Shown piece after piece: positions 10,678 through 23,554 of a DNA stretch of 64,000 bases (positions are counted from its first letter, which is position 1; each line of letters begins with the position of its first letter). The stretch is from Macrolepiota albuminosa (lineage: Eukaryota > Basidiomycota > Agaricomycetes > Agaricales > Agaricaceae), in assembly GCA_027475525.1 (NCBI GenBank), contig JAMWFC010000044.1, positions 186,001 through 250,000 of the forward strand, given 5' to 3'. The notes beneath the pieces are model-generated. The model was not told where the DNA came from. It ran no database searches and worked only from the letters and a program-made list of their open reading frames with translations. The position numbers and the translations under genes are program-made.

Positions 10678-11829
10678 GGACCTCTTTTAACTGGGAATCT
10701 GAAGAAACCGACGAGGATTTTGTTATAAACACAGTGTCCCTGAGGTCAAAAGGAATCCTGGATATCGAAATACAGGTTGCCTTGTGAGCGAAGCCTTTCA
10801 GTCTTATTTTTGTATTTCGCAGCAGTCAGATAGCTTGATATCTCACCCTGTCTCACCAGAGTGACTGAGAAAATAAGGAGGGAGAATGGTCAGATTCTTA
10901 ACAGACAAAAATAGTTAAAGATTGCGGAGATAGCTTTGCCCATGCCGCGAGCCGGGGTATCGACGTGTACGTCGCGGATCGCAAAAGGCAGGGTGGACAG
11001 AGGCCTTGTAAATCCCGGAAAGCTAGGGTTGCAGATGGAGTCTTCTATTTGTGATTTCAACCTCAACGAGAATCATGACAGGTGAATCACTGACGGCATC
11101 GGCTGTCATCAAGAACAGAATCACTTACAATCGTAGGCACTCTTGGGTCGGATTGTGAAAGAATAGTCATGCTTCCGGGTCACCTGAAGTGTTCAATCTA
11201 CGTGGAAAGAAACCTTCGGATTCAACATTGATTGACGGAAATAGGTTAGACTGCATTGTGGGATCGTGACATTTGAGAACGGGAAAACTACTTCGTCCTA
11301 TACAGTTTGTTGCCGATGTGACATCCGATGTCCTGTTGACACAGAGAGAAAGGCGGGAATTCATCATATATCGAGCTCGGAGAGAATAAGGGTCTGGACA
11401 ACTAATACTCGACTATCCAAGGGACCTCACGAGTAAGTGTCAGTCAGAAGCGAAGGAGTGAAAACTAACTTTCGAGACTGAATATGCATTTGTAGAGCGC
11501 AAACACGGAGAAAGTGTATTGAAAGGGTATTTTGATATTTCGAACGAGGATATAACAGTGTCCCCATCGAGTTGACTCTATAAATCCTAGTAAGGATTGT
11601 AATATGAATAAGTTAATAGTAATCGACAGCGATAAAGCATAACAAAAGCAACGTGAGAGGTATAAGTACAAATGGAAAGATGGTGTGGATCAGGATTCAC
11701 AATCATTGTGTGAGAAAAGTACACACAGAATAAAAACGCAACCCGTCATCTGAGGGTTTCGTCTAGTCTTGCGAGATCCTCTTTGGCAGCTAGAAGCACT
11801 TCCTGGAGAGATTGTAAAAATGATGATCT

Positions 11830-13290
11830 CTAACACGTGTTTACACTCACTGTTACAAACGACTGTCTCGCTTCATCCTTGATTTCTCTCCATCTCTTTT
11901 CGTAGGTCCTCAAGAGTTCGTCGTATTCATCCCTCTGCCTCCGGTCCCCTCTCATAGCTGTCCGTATCACAGCCCGTAATACGCATATCCCTGCGACCCA
12001 TTCAACTTCGTCGGACTCCCAGACCGCATCCCGCGCTACCATTTCAGAGAAAGCGCGACCCATGGCATAGGCGTATCCACTGTTATCAGCGTCCCCTGCG
12101 TGTCCCATACCAAGCATGCCGAGCTCGAGTGCAGCAGCGTGGATATTCGCCCATTGGATATGATCCTTGCGACGTTGACGGTCACTCGCTATCCGTTGCA
12201 TCTCGTCGGACATTGAAGTCGACGGGGGCACCGAAGACAGTACTGGCGATCTCCGTTCTTGCTTATTCGTTGCATTCGGTACCCACGTGGAAAATTTCCG
12301 GACTTGCATTTGGATGGCTCGCGGGCCCGCCAATGGTCCAGAAACGCCGGCGTGGACTACTGATGGTGGAAAATATGTTGAAGACTCAAAGTATCGCCTA
12401 AGGTAGGCGATCGCTTCTCTGTTTTCATTGAAGTGGCCAGATGTTGTCTCGGTAGAGAGCGCTTCGAAAAGTGCTTCGACAACGGAGGTCAATGGCGTTG
12501 GTGATGGATCATTAATCACGAATGCCTCGATCATGCTTGCAAGACTAGTGGCCTCGCGGTTTCGAAGGAAGGCATCACGGATTGTCGATTTAATTATGGG
12601 TGGCTTCAGGTGAGGTGACGTGACCGGCGGCAATGGTTGTGGAATAGATGCCGCGGGATGAAGCGCTGCATACTGTACCGGAGACACAACGGCAGGACGA
12701 GTGGAGTTTGTGGGATTAGAACTACTTTCTGCATGGGTATATGGTATAATAGTCGTTGTCACCGGATTCCAAGGTATGTCATTCGGATTCCCTGGGGCTG
12801 TGAGATAGGCAATAAGACAATAGTCATGATTGCAAAAGATTTATGAACCTTGCCTTTTTCTGTTACCTTCTTGGTACCAGACCTCGGTCTGCCTTCAGTC
12901 TTGCGTCGATTTCTGCCAACTGTATTCTTGAACCAGTTGTAAATTTGCTAAAACATAAATATCAGAGTTAACGTGGATAACCTTGCACGGCAAGAAGGAT
13001 TTGCAAACCTCGCGAAACTTATTATCCGCTTCAGGAACGCCCATGAACTCAGCCGGCAGTCCAAATTGTGTGATAAAATCCGAGGCCCGCTCCAGAGCGT
13101 ATTTCTTTGCATCTCCTCTGATTGAACCCTGAGATCTTCGTTCAAATTCTGCGAGATTGCTGCGGAGGAAAGATCGTCAGGGAGGCAGCTCCGAGGACCT
13201 AAATTCATTCTACCTCTTAAGAAACGTCAGCTGTTGGGGAGTGTAGGCTTTCGGAAGCCTAGGTTTGTGTACCCTAGGATCGCTGGCCAT
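11830..13290 (-). CDS. Basidiomycete-type hypothetical protein with WFKN helix motif
   Basis: Four exons. ATG at 13290; exon 1 is 13214-13290, exon 2 13009-13159 (GT-AG introns at both sides), exon 3 starts at about 12949 and ends near 12890, and the last exon runs from about 12797 to the stop at 11830; the donor of the third intron is uncertain by a few codons. The N-terminal 100 residues hold a helix-rich region ending in QIYNWFKNTVGRNRRK and a basic RPRSGTKK stretch. The WFxN-with-basic-tail pattern recalls a homeodomain recognition helix, but spacing and the rest are not homeobox-like, so DNA binding is only a suggestion. The C-terminal 300 residues are Pro/Ser-rich then helical. Not assigned to a named family. 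Confidence 0.7.
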
Positions 13291-13489
13291 CGTACAAGGC
13301 GGGCACCCTGGTCTTGAGGATTTTAGATATTGATCGGAAGATGCCGAGATACCTCATATTTGGATTTCTTTTCGTAGGGGGATTCCACTTTATGTAAAAA
13401 CTTGGCATGCGAATATAAAATCCGTACTAAATCTACGGCGATGGATATTAAGGTACAAGGTATATAGGTCCTCTAACAATGTCCACATC

Positions 13490-14741
13490 TCAATTGGTAG
13501 GTTTTCGACAGACAGCAAGGTACATAGGTGTGAAGAGCTGTCAAAAGATCGGTGAGAAGGATGATAAGGACCATAAAGAACTCGAAGAAACCTTGGTCTG
13601 ACCGCCCTTCACGAGAGCGTCACCAGCGACCTTCAACGATTCACCGACAGAATGTGTTCCTTTGGGAACAAACCCGAGCCATTCGAGCACGCGGATTGCA
13701 TTGTGAGTGACAAGTTTGCCGCTCCAGCTCATCCGCCAGACGGTGAAGTAATCCCAGAAGGTCTGCGCTTTCGAGATATCACCCTCCAATGGGTAGTACC
13801 ACGGGATAGGGTCGGGCCGGGTAGCTAAGTCCTCTTCATGTTCGACTGTGAAACCGACAGTCTTGAGAGCTTCGCGAGCCAAGCGAAGAGGGCGCATTTC
13901 AGGTATACCATTACCAAGCTCGATCTCGTGAGCAAGGCGTTTGTGCTCTGGGTTAGAAGGATCCCATGTATCAGTCATACACCACTCGTACACGCCAAAC
14001 TGTGCTAAATATAAACGCATGAAGCAAGGACGTAAGGTTCATTACTTACAACTCCTCCAGGCTTCAAAATCTTAAATATTTGGCTGTAAACACCCTCCCA
14101 AGAAGGAGCATGGCATGTGGCCTCAATGGCATATACTAGAAAAGGAAGGTCAGTAGATACACGAAACGACCATCGCCATGCGCTTACCTGCGTCGAAGGA
14201 GTTCTCCCCAAACTGTTCAACAAGTTTCATAAAATCACCCTTAACAAAGGTGACCTGTTTCTCAAGGCCAGCTTTAGCAGTGAATTTCCTCGCTCGTTGG
14301 ATCTGGAAGTCGTTATTATTCAAGCCGATAATATTGGCATCGGAAAACTGGGCAATTTGGCGAGCGGGTCCACCAACACCGCAGCCGACATCGAGGACGC
14401 GCATTCCTGAACGGAGGCCCATTTGGGCTGCAAGGTAGTGCTCGTGACGCGCGAGAGAGGCGAGGAACGCCTCTCCCTTGGAGAAACGCGAGAAATGGAA
14501 GGACTGGGCCCAGCCGTACTCGTACAACTCCGTCGCACCGTCATAATAGCCTAAGATATAAGGGAGTTGTTAGAAATATGTGAAAACCTTGAATAGATAA
14601 CCGACCGTTTACGACTTCAGTGTAACTGTCAAGACGCTTCTCCGTTGCACCCTCATCTTCCCTTCTCAAGTCCTCCTTCCAGAATCCGTTGTAATTCTCA
14701 ATACGGTTGCCCACACGACCATCGGCAGTAGAAGTAGTCAT
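13490..14741 (-). CDS. ERG6: Sterol 24-C-methyltransferase
   Basis: SAM-dependent methylation of the sterol side chain at C24 (zymosterol/lanosterol-type substrates) in ergosterol synthesis, at ER/lipid droplets. Five exons: 14606-14741, 14188-14550, 14050-14135, 13592-13999, 13490-13537; all junctions GT-AG and in frame, total 346 residues, the usual family length. Visible motifs: [20 protein letters not shown] (Erg6 N-terminal sterol/region I block), [15 protein letters not shown] (SAM motif I), [23 protein letters not shown], and the sterol-MT C-terminal block ([13 protein letters not shown]). The last 16-codon exon restores the normal end ([13 protein letters not shown]); without that intron the frame would run to an aberrant end at 13541. 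Same strand as the Egt1-like gene upstream. Confidence 0.95.
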
Positions 14742-15302
14742 TTTTCTACAAACAGGAAGAGGTTAGAAATTGTGGTCCCAAAGTAATAGAAAGTTTAAGT
14801 TGTGAATGACACCACCGTGTACGATCATAGCAACACACAACAAAATACGTGCCTAACAAGGCGCAGAGTGAAAGATATCACTTACATGATTTAGTAGAGA
14901 GCGGGAGGGGGAGAAGGAAAGGAATGAACCAGTGGGAATGCAACTGGCAGATATGGACCGACTTTTTAGGAGACTCCAGAAGTCAGGTCACTCCAAGTTT
15001 TTTTTGTACAAGGCACGTGATGTTGCAAATCCGAGATTCAATGGCCAGTGGATTTCATCGTACGACATCGTGCCTAGTTCCATTCAAAGCGACATCCGAC
15101 ATTCATGACTTCCTTCTTTATATATGGTGTTGTGGGTGTCATATACATATTTCAACATTTCAAGTGGATCCGGTTTCCTTTCATTGAAAGCGACGTACTG
15201 GTGAGCAAAATATGCTATTGCTCAAAAAAGTGAACACGAAAACAGTAATAGTACAGAGAGGGAAGCATATAGAACCGGCTAGTAGAACCATGGGAAATAG
15301 TA
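14742..15302. other. Intergenic: ERG6 promoter and 3' flank of Egt1-like gene
   Basis: About 560 bp with pyrimidine/purine tracts and no supported gene. It must hold the ERG6 promoter (minus strand). A plus frame at 14849-15187 has no coding character. No specific operator site is asserted. Confidence 0.5.
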
Positions 15303-17660
15303 TTACAGGTCGTAAACAACCCGTCCTCCTACCCAAGGATACGGATAATTATGTTGATAAAAATTCCGCACCGTCCTGCGACTGGCTATTCGAGGAATGG
15401 TAGCGTAAGAAGCTCCCAGCTGTTCAAATAGGGTCTGATTAGAATCGTTCGAAGTAGGGGACGATAAAGACATACCACGACACGGTGTTTGGTATCGAAG
15501 AAATCGGTAGAGTATCTGTTGTACGGTCAGCAAATACAGCTGATGAGCATAATGTCCTTACCCAGTGAACAAGTTCGTTGGCGAAAGACCTTCATGGGTT
15601 TCAAATAGGGTTGAAGTCCACTCCCACACACCCCCATTTGAGCCCCTGCCATCATTATATTCCAGGCCAGTCGTTGCACTGGTATCCATGCAATTAGCGA
15701 CGTAATTAAAGGAAGAGGTGAAACTCACGGGACAGGGTGCCAATTTCTGAAACCCGTGTTGGACCCGCCTTCGTGCCCTACCTCGTATGTGTCAAGGAAC
15801 AGCCGGAGTTCAGCTTCCGTCGGAAGACGACCACCTTTCGATTGGGCATATGCCAGGAGGTCATCGTACGAAGTGAGTACAGGCCAGTGCTGGGCAATCT
15901 CCATTGACACTGGTCCATACATTGTTCTGACCTACCAATTACTCGCGGTTATTATAAAGAAAACATAGAAGTCCAAGAGGACTAACCTTTAACTCGCAGT
16001 TGTCGCACACCCAACTGGCAGGGATAGCCGAGAAATCTGCACCTCTCTTCCTCCAAAACGCCTCGAACTCGCTATTGGTGACAGGACGCCATTCAGCACG
16101 GAACGGTGCGACCTCAAACTTCCTCTCAGGACTCTCGTTATCCCAACCAAATACATGGTTGTCGACGTCCTCTGCAACGCCGGGCAACAAATCGTCCCCC
16201 TCTGAGTCCTGATGACCAATCAGAACGGTGGCAGGACCGAGGACAACGGTGGAGGTGGACGGCACAGGGGCTACGTCCCATTGTTGGGCGAGATTCTCCC
16301 AGGCAGGCGCGGTAAATCCCGGAGGTGGGAGCGTTCCAGTGCCTGCGCGTTGGATGAGCATATATAACAATGTCTACAATACGAGGTGGTTAGGCGAAAA
16401 AGACGTAGAAGACGAATGAAGTAGATTGTACCTCGATGTGGAATCCTTCGTGCTCGATGGTCATAACAAGTGTCCTCGCGATGTTCCGTGTGAGACGTCG
16501 TTTGCCAGTTTGAAGATCATTGTATAAACCAATGAGCCTGGAGCGAACTCTGTCGCGGAAACCGATGATGGTTTCAAGGATGGGCCAATCTTCATCCTTC
16601 TCTGGAACTTCAGAATGGCTCTGATGGATCCTACATAAGCGTTACTTCTATTCCCTGGCACGTAAAACTTACGTGGCAATGATCTGGATCGTCGACGTGA
16701 GGATCGATGCCTCGCTGTTAAGATGGGGTGTGAGAAAGGCAAAGATAGGTAGAGGGTAGGACGAACATACCTCAAAGATGTTCCAGAAGTGCTGGGGCTC
16801 ACTCGCACCTCCACCAATGGCCTTGGATAAAAGCATATCGAGGAATCTACGCAACACGAAGGTGTATATGAGCTGGACTATGACAACAACATCACCCACG
16901 TTGGTATGTGTCCAATATAGAACAAACACTTGTGGCGAAGGTCGATCGGCTTCTGGTGAAGCATCTCTCGAGGGATCATCTGAAGAGTGATCAGGTCCCA
17001 GGTAGCCCAGACGTTTTTCCACTCTTCGAGGGTGGGGACATTTCCGCTTGAAGTCGTAGAGGAGGAAGTAAAACTAGGGGTCGTCGAGAGAGGGATGTAG
17101 TTGAAGGGGGGTCGTTCGAGCGTGAAGATGATATAGCCACCAACTAACGGTGTGCAAGTGACAACCCGAAAGCCCGCAAGCGAGAAGGTTGTAAGGCACC
17201 GGGCAACATTGGGCAAGGTTGTCGTGGGCTCGAGAGTAGAGTCAATTCGGGAGCGTCGAATTGGGTATCAGAAGAGGCTTACTGTTGACAGGTTTACGTC
17301 CTCTTGCTTCAGATAAAATTGGTTGGCGTCAGAGACGGACAAATTGACTGTTCTGCCTTTAACGGTGATATTCGTCTGTTTCCACTTCTTAAATGGCATG
17401 TCTTGTGAACTCGCACAATTCGGGACACAGAGTCCCAAATAGTTGCCTTGGGAGTAGGTGCTAAAGGCGAGAGTTATGAGATCCGGTTCAACCGCGGTCG
17501 ACTGCACAAATACACAAATCGCAAAAGCCTGCGAGGCATTGGCCCCAGTTGACTTGCGAGAAGACAGTGAAGAGAGGATAGATGACGGAGTGCTTGCTCC
17601 AGAGTTTGTACGGTCAAAGACCGAATCAAGAGAGGAGGACGAAGAAGAAGGTGAGAGCAT
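15303..17660 (-). CDS. Egt1-like ergothioneine-pathway iron enzyme (DinB_2 + FGE-sulfatase) with reduced methyltransferase region
   Basis: About ten exons. Typical Egt1 fuses an EgtD-type histidine methyltransferase to an EgtB-type sulfoxide synthase that joins hercynine and cysteine using non-haem iron and O2. Here the EgtB part is complete: MIPREMLHQKPIDLRH and FYIGHIPT (first His ligand), TIEHEGFHIETLLYML (HxxxHxE, the other two), then the sulfatase-modifying-factor fold with FRAEWRPVTNSEF, GGRLPTEAELR, GGVWEWTST and the C-terminal NFYQHNYPYPWVGGRVVYD. The end of the EgtD part (ERPPF just before the DinB domain) is recognisable, but only about 130 residues lie upstream of it and no SAM motif (VDxGxG) or EgtD start block (YYPTR-like) is seen. 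Start at 17660 is the first reasonable ATG and is uncertain. Confidence 0.82.
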
Positions 17661-20600
17661 GGCACAAGCTGTAGGGGGACGGACAGTTTGAGGCTTGAAC
17701 GATGGCTCAAGGAGGAATAGGACAAAATAGTGCAAAAACGGGCATTTTATAGGAGAATTGTAACTAACAAACAACACGTACAAAGCATCATATCCCTTCA
17801 GGCTCGTCCTCGGAACAGATTGGAATTGGTCCAGCCTATCGCACGAATGGTGCCACGCGGAACGTCAAAATGACAACAAATATGGACTTTTTCTTCAAAT
17901 CGTGTTTGATCTTGACGTGAGGAAGGATTGGCGCTTCCTCTCCAAAGCATAGTCACCCCAAAAGCCTCTGTGACTTCACGTATCAGAACCATGGAAGGCA
18001 ATGGATGAGCCTGTAAGATAAACGCGTCCTTCTTGAGTTTGCTTGCGGCAACACGGCGTCCCTCATCTCAGACAAGCGCGATAAGCCCCGCCCGAGATTC
18101 CATACAATCATTACGATCGGAAGTCTTCGGAACACACGTGACAGTAAGGGAGATAGGAGACCCCACTTGCGGTGATGAGAGAAGAGAGTACTGAGAATGA
18201 ACAAGAAATTCTGCAGAAATAAAAAGCTTATAACTTCGATGAAAAGATCACGATGTTCACCAAGAGCTGATGACAACTTCAATAGCTGATCCGCAGGCAG
18301 GTTATAGGTTATATCGGTGCGGAATTTGAGCAGTTCAAAGGCGACCGAAGTAATCAAAGCGCAGACATTGTAAGGAAGAAGAGAAACTGCACCATTTCAC
18401 GAATCCACGCTATATCTACTCTGCTTCAAACTCAGACGATGTCGTGCTCGACGCGCTCGATTGCGTGCTCAGTGTCACGTACGTAATCAAGTGACGCGCA
18501 TTCGGCATTTGCCGGATATGACCCTTCCAAGAAATCCGAGGACAGCTATGCATTGCTCGTCCGATTTCTGAGAAAAGAAATTACTTTGTTGTCAAGCATA
18601 TTGTGAGCCGCTCCGCATACTCTGGTATGACTTCCGTGGTTTTGTGGACTAAATCATCAACTCGAGCATGACTCGTATGCACTGAAAGGCATTTCCGGTA
18701 GTTCGACCTCTTGTACCTGTTTCTGTCTTTGAGGGATGCTCGAAACACGGCCTCTCTAAATGATCATCTGAGTTTCTGCTTGTAGCTTTGTTTGCGGGAT
18801 AGCGGGACGCCGAAAGTTCGAAAAATGCAGTGGCCCAAAAATAGTATGTTTTCCCTCCGGCTTGTAGCCGGATTTTGTTGGCGCAGAGTTAGCACTCACC
18901 TTCAGCCTGTCAAGGAAAGCTCAAGCGCTCATGCTTGACTCGGCCCGGATTTCTGGCGCACCACAAGCATATGCGTCATCGAAGCTGGTTCCTGATAGCC
19001 AAATCGGAGAGTGTCTTCGATGAAAAACACACACGTTTCGGAATCTTCCTCCGATGGCTTCTGACGGGATGGCTCTGCTGATCATGGACACTACAACCCC
19101 AGTGACTAGGGGTGAGGCGTTGCAATGGAGTTGTACGGCCTCATATCGTTGCTTCATCGGTACGTCTAAGTCTCCGAATGTTCCATGTGTTCAGCGAAGC
19201 CAAAAAAAATTGTTGCCAAGGGCATCTGAGTAGTTTCCTACGAAAAAGTCCTACAATGTTCTCAAATGCCTTTGCGAGCCCTATTTCAAACAATAGACTC
19301 CGTCGGCAAAAATGACAGAGCGTGGCGCATGGAGGTCTCGTGCTATTGCTACGTTGGCACTACGAGTATCCGATACTTATCAACTTGGAGACAGTCGGGA
19401 ATTTTACTGTTAGATTTTGTCCTGATTGAGCGATTTTTTCACATCTGAAAGTCTTTTTTTCCGACGTGTTTGAACATACAACGGATAAATCAAAGGACTG
19501 CGTTCTAAAAGGAGACTGGTCACAATATGCTGCAGCAGGCAAAGGCGAATTAGCGGGGTACAAGTCGTGACAACATGTTTTCCTTCGGAGATCTCTTTGT
19601 CGACTTCGGAGACACTTCGTATACTCAGGGGCTACACACAACTGCAAGGAAGCAACAAATTGCCAATGGTGTCTTTTCAGGTCCAAACCTGTTTTTGCGT
19701 GTCCTACTCCATGCGTTGTACAATCTAGCGGAGAGAGTTATCTAGAGTTATCTCCTTGCTTCTTTGCTATACCCGACAACCAAGCCGCCCAATGATTTTG
19801 ATTGGTAGACATTCGCTACGTCATCGGCCAAAGTCGCTATATCGGCCGCTTCACTTAAGTCCGTCCTTTGAAACTGACCTTGTGAGTTGAGGAAGCCTCC
19901 GATATCGTACGAACTTTTAATTCCTCGGTGGCGTACCTTGTTTCCATAAGACACTCGCGTGTGACCGTGGCACTGTCACTCATGAAAAGCGGACTCGTGA
20001 TTGAAGCATGCTTAATTTGTCTCACCTGACTATGCATTCACGTACGAATCAACTTCCACCGCGTTTTCCGACTCGCTCAGCGCGATCCAACGTTTATCCG
20101 GCTTTCTTACAAATCGGAAAAAGACTCACGCGTTTGTGTCCTATTTTTAAAAACAACAACTTGAAAGCTTCTTTTGCCGAGGGTTGCTGATGGAGAAGAT
20201 ACAACTTACTAATTTGGAGAGTGCCGATCGACCCCTGAATGTGCCTTGGATATACTGAACCATGTTACATTTCCTGTTGTCGTAAAGTTACTTATTGTAC
20301 TCAACCCATTGAATGGACTGATTAGGGACGATCGGACGATTGTACATATACATCACGTACTTTGGACCTGAACAACTTTTCTAAGCTTTTCATGGTGAAT
20401 TGGGTCACTCGGGTTAACACATCGAAGGACAGGTATACGTGACTTACCAATACGTCCAAGCGAAGGACTTTTTGGACCACTGATTCCTTCAATCCGAAGT
20501 TTTTGTTCTGACAGAAAGTTCCGCATTTTGGGTCCGAGAGCGGAGTCCCGCAAACATTCATCAATATTCATCGATCGCAAACAACACAACTCCCAGTGAA

Positions 20601-21248
20601 TAAGTGAATACCTTACTTTTGTGTCGCTTGCCCTGCATAACTCGCTCCTTGCGCCTCATATGCCCACTGCAAACTCACTACGCGCGAGGGGTTGGTGTTT
20701 TCGTGCGGAGACCGGGCCGCAAGAGTGGGTGGGACCCCTCGTGACAAAATCGAAAACGCCCCTATCCCATTTGCTCAGGTTGCTCAGCATGGTGTATGGG
20801 CCCATAACCCTTGAAACGCACGTACACAATGTGAGAAGGTACACAAACGAAGTTATGTTACTGTATGGATCTCCATTTTGTTGGTCGACATCTTTATCTA
20901 TAGTTAGATCTCATAACATGAACAGAAACGGCACCTGAGAATTCCGGAATCAACTTGTCCACGTTGATGACCTGAGCTTTATATCCGTGCTGCCCTTCGC
21001 TAACTGTCACCCTTGATGGTAGGAAGTATGGTTGATACGGTCACAAGGCCAATTCTGGACCTCGTCTTTGGAGTGAAGGGTCCAGTGATTAGAGGCGAAT
21101 ACATTTTGGTGAGTTGTGACGCGATATCTCGATTCTGAGATAAATAGGCGCTCTGTCGAGTCGAGAAGTTTGAACCGAGCTCTTTCGTTCCTCTTCTCAA
21201 CCTACCCGTCTTCGCAAGACGTGTCGTACGCCCACTCGAGTCTCTACC
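17661..21248. other. Gene-poor 3.6 kb
   Basis: No gene of recognisable family. Two minus-strand open segments at 18357-17983 (helical, hydrophobic) and 18001-17798 (ending NSNLFRGRA) could be exons of one short unrecognised gene, but no convincing join was found. Everything from 18400 to 21100 is broken by stops in all frames; the last few hundred bases before 21249 must hold the promoter of the MFS gene. Confidence 0.4.
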
Positions 21249-23554
21249 ATGTCTGGCGATAAGCAGGATTATAAACTGACGACCGATGATGAAAAGCTAG
21301 AAACTGTATCTGAGGAGATACCACAAGTCGAACTTGAACGGTTGTTGGAGGAGAAAAAGCTCGTTCAGAAACTCGACCGCCGGATCCTGCCCATCGCCTG
21401 CTTGCTCTATCTATTTGCTTGTTGGTCTGCTCTCTAGTAGTCGTACTCTTCTACTAATGCTCTCTTCTCCTATTCTCCTATCCTCCTTTTCAGATCTTGA
21501 TCGCTCTAACCTCGGTAATGCTCGACTTCAAGGTCTGGACACAGACATCCTTGGAGGAGATCCAACGGGAGTATTGTTTGACTGGATTAACTCCATATTC
21601 TTCTTTTCCTACGTGAGCTCACCGCATCCAATTGTTCGCGGGCTCTTTTAACCTCGTGACAGATTCTAATTCAAGTTCCGGCCACCGTCGTGTCCAAACT
21701 CTTCCCGCCCAGAGCATGGATGGCCTCATCTGCTGTTGGATGGGGCATTTCCTCAACTCTCATGGTATGTATCAACATATCAAGGTCAATTCCCTCTCAA
21801 TAACTTGGCAATATGTCAGTCTACTGCCTTTGCTTTTGGTCCAATGATGACGGCTAGGTTTTTTTTGGGTATCTTCGAGGCTGGGTTTGGACCCGCGATC
21901 CCTCTTTATTTCTGTGGGTTCCTTGTTTCAGTACCTATTTCATGGCCGTAATTACTGTCAATGATAGCCCTATTTTATACGAAACAAGAAATGGGACTGC
22001 GGGTAAGCGCTTTCGAGTTGAGGGTCCCTTTGTCTGTGTGCTAATGTCGAAAAACAGATGGCATATTGGTTTGGTTTTGCAGCAGTAGCGGGCGCTTTTG
22101 GTGGTCTACTTGCGTTCGGTGTTGGGCACATCCATGCTACCATCGGGAACTGGAGAATTTTGTTTATCATTGAAGTAAGTGTATTGAATTAGTATTTCTT
22201 TTTTTTTCGTTCGACGTAATTTTACGCAGGGAGTACCTACAATTTTGCTAGGCGTGTTGACGCTTTTCCTCCTCCCAAATCGCCCCGAGTCCACCACATA
22301 TCTCACGGAAAGGGAACGTCAGATTGCCGTGGAGAGAATGAACAGGGCGACTAGTGGAGATACGGGAGCAATGATCAATCGAGGTGTGTTCATTTCTATT
22401 TACGTTTTTATTTAATTGTTGTGACTCATATCGGACACAGCACATGTTACCCTCGCTCTCAAGGATTGGAGGGTACGTCTTTACTCCAGCGTTGTAATCT
22501 TGACTTGACCAAGTGTTTCTTCTCGCCAGATATATACCGCCGGCGTCATTTACTTTGGATTGAACTGCGCTCTGGCTTCGATCTCCGCATTCCTGCCCAC
22601 CATCCTGAAGACCCTTGGGTACAGTGAGTTTCCACTCATGGATACAGTCGACGCCAATCAGCTGACACTCTCATGAGATAACGCGCATGCACAGTTGTTC
22701 ACAGTTCCACCATACGCTGTCGCCGCTGTCGTGCTTATCATTTTCTGCTATTCCTCCGATAGATTACAAAGTCGTGGTCTTTTCATGACAGCATCCTGCT
22801 GTATTGGCGGAATCGGTTACCTGTATGCTGTCTTTCCTCATCTCACGTCGTTCGAATGACAGATTCATTATAGTCTGTTATTGACCGTTCACGAGAACAT
22901 TCGCGTTCGTTACTTTGCAACTTTTTGCATCACCAGTGGAACATATACGACGATTGGTCTAATCATTGCCTGGTGTGAGTTCCATGGTTCTCAAACTCTC
23001 TTTGTGTCGTTCAACAGGCTCCGAAGTCGCTCATAATCTCGGCTCGGAGACGAAGAAGGCCACAGGGATACCCATGTTCATGGCTATCGGCCAATGCGGA
23101 AGTGTACTCGGGTCTCACATATACCCGAAAACCGAGAGCCCGACCTACACGTAAGTTGCGCGACGTGAACCCTTGTATACATACTCACTAAAAGCTCGGG
23201 ACTATAGTAAGGGATTCGCGAGTCGGTGTCAAATTTTCCTTGACAGATGGTAGCTTTATCTGACGCTTGATACCTACAGTTGGTTGTGCGCTCGAGTTCC
23301 TCGCTGCCATTCTCTGCTTGCTACTCAGTGTAAGAACAGGAAATTGATGCTCCTCGCTTCCGCCTCTCAATCCCATGGTATACAGATCTCTTATCGCATG
23401 GAAAATACTCGTAGGAACAGGATCTACGGAAAACCCGACAAGAATGCTCGTGTTGACACAGGCGAATTAGCTGACGAGGTAAGTGCACCAACACCCCTTA
23501 TAGTACCCTTGATAAACTCTATTGAAGGCTCCGGATTTCCGTTATGTTCCATGA
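21249..23554 (+). CDS. MFS transporter, Dal5/anion:cation symporter type
   Basis: Major facilitator of the fungal Dal5 (allantoate/organic-anion permease) group, plasma membrane. N-terminal acidic tail, then KLVQKLDRRILPIACLLYLF (TM1), LDRSNLGNARLQGL (the family signature after TM1), GPMMTARFFLGIFEAGFGPA (TM4 signature), RMAYWFGFAAVAGAFGGLLA, WRILFIIEGVPTILLGV (TM6), the cytoplasmic loop, KDWRIYTAGVIYFGLNCALA (TM7), FAHNLGSETKKATGIPMFMA and GQCGSVLGSHIYP late in the protein. About ten short introns. The last exon (GCTCCGGATTTCC.., 23528-23554) follows a GTAAGT donor at 23479 and gives the family ending YGKPDKNARVDTGELADEAPDFRYVP in two exons. Tail to tail with oxalate decarboxylase; substrate unknown, a small organic anion is plausible. 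Confidence 0.85.

Noticed and set aside
13541..13591. ERG6 ending at 13541
   Set aside because: A GT-AG intron 13538-13591 leads to an exon with the family-typical C-terminus, so the read-through end is not used.
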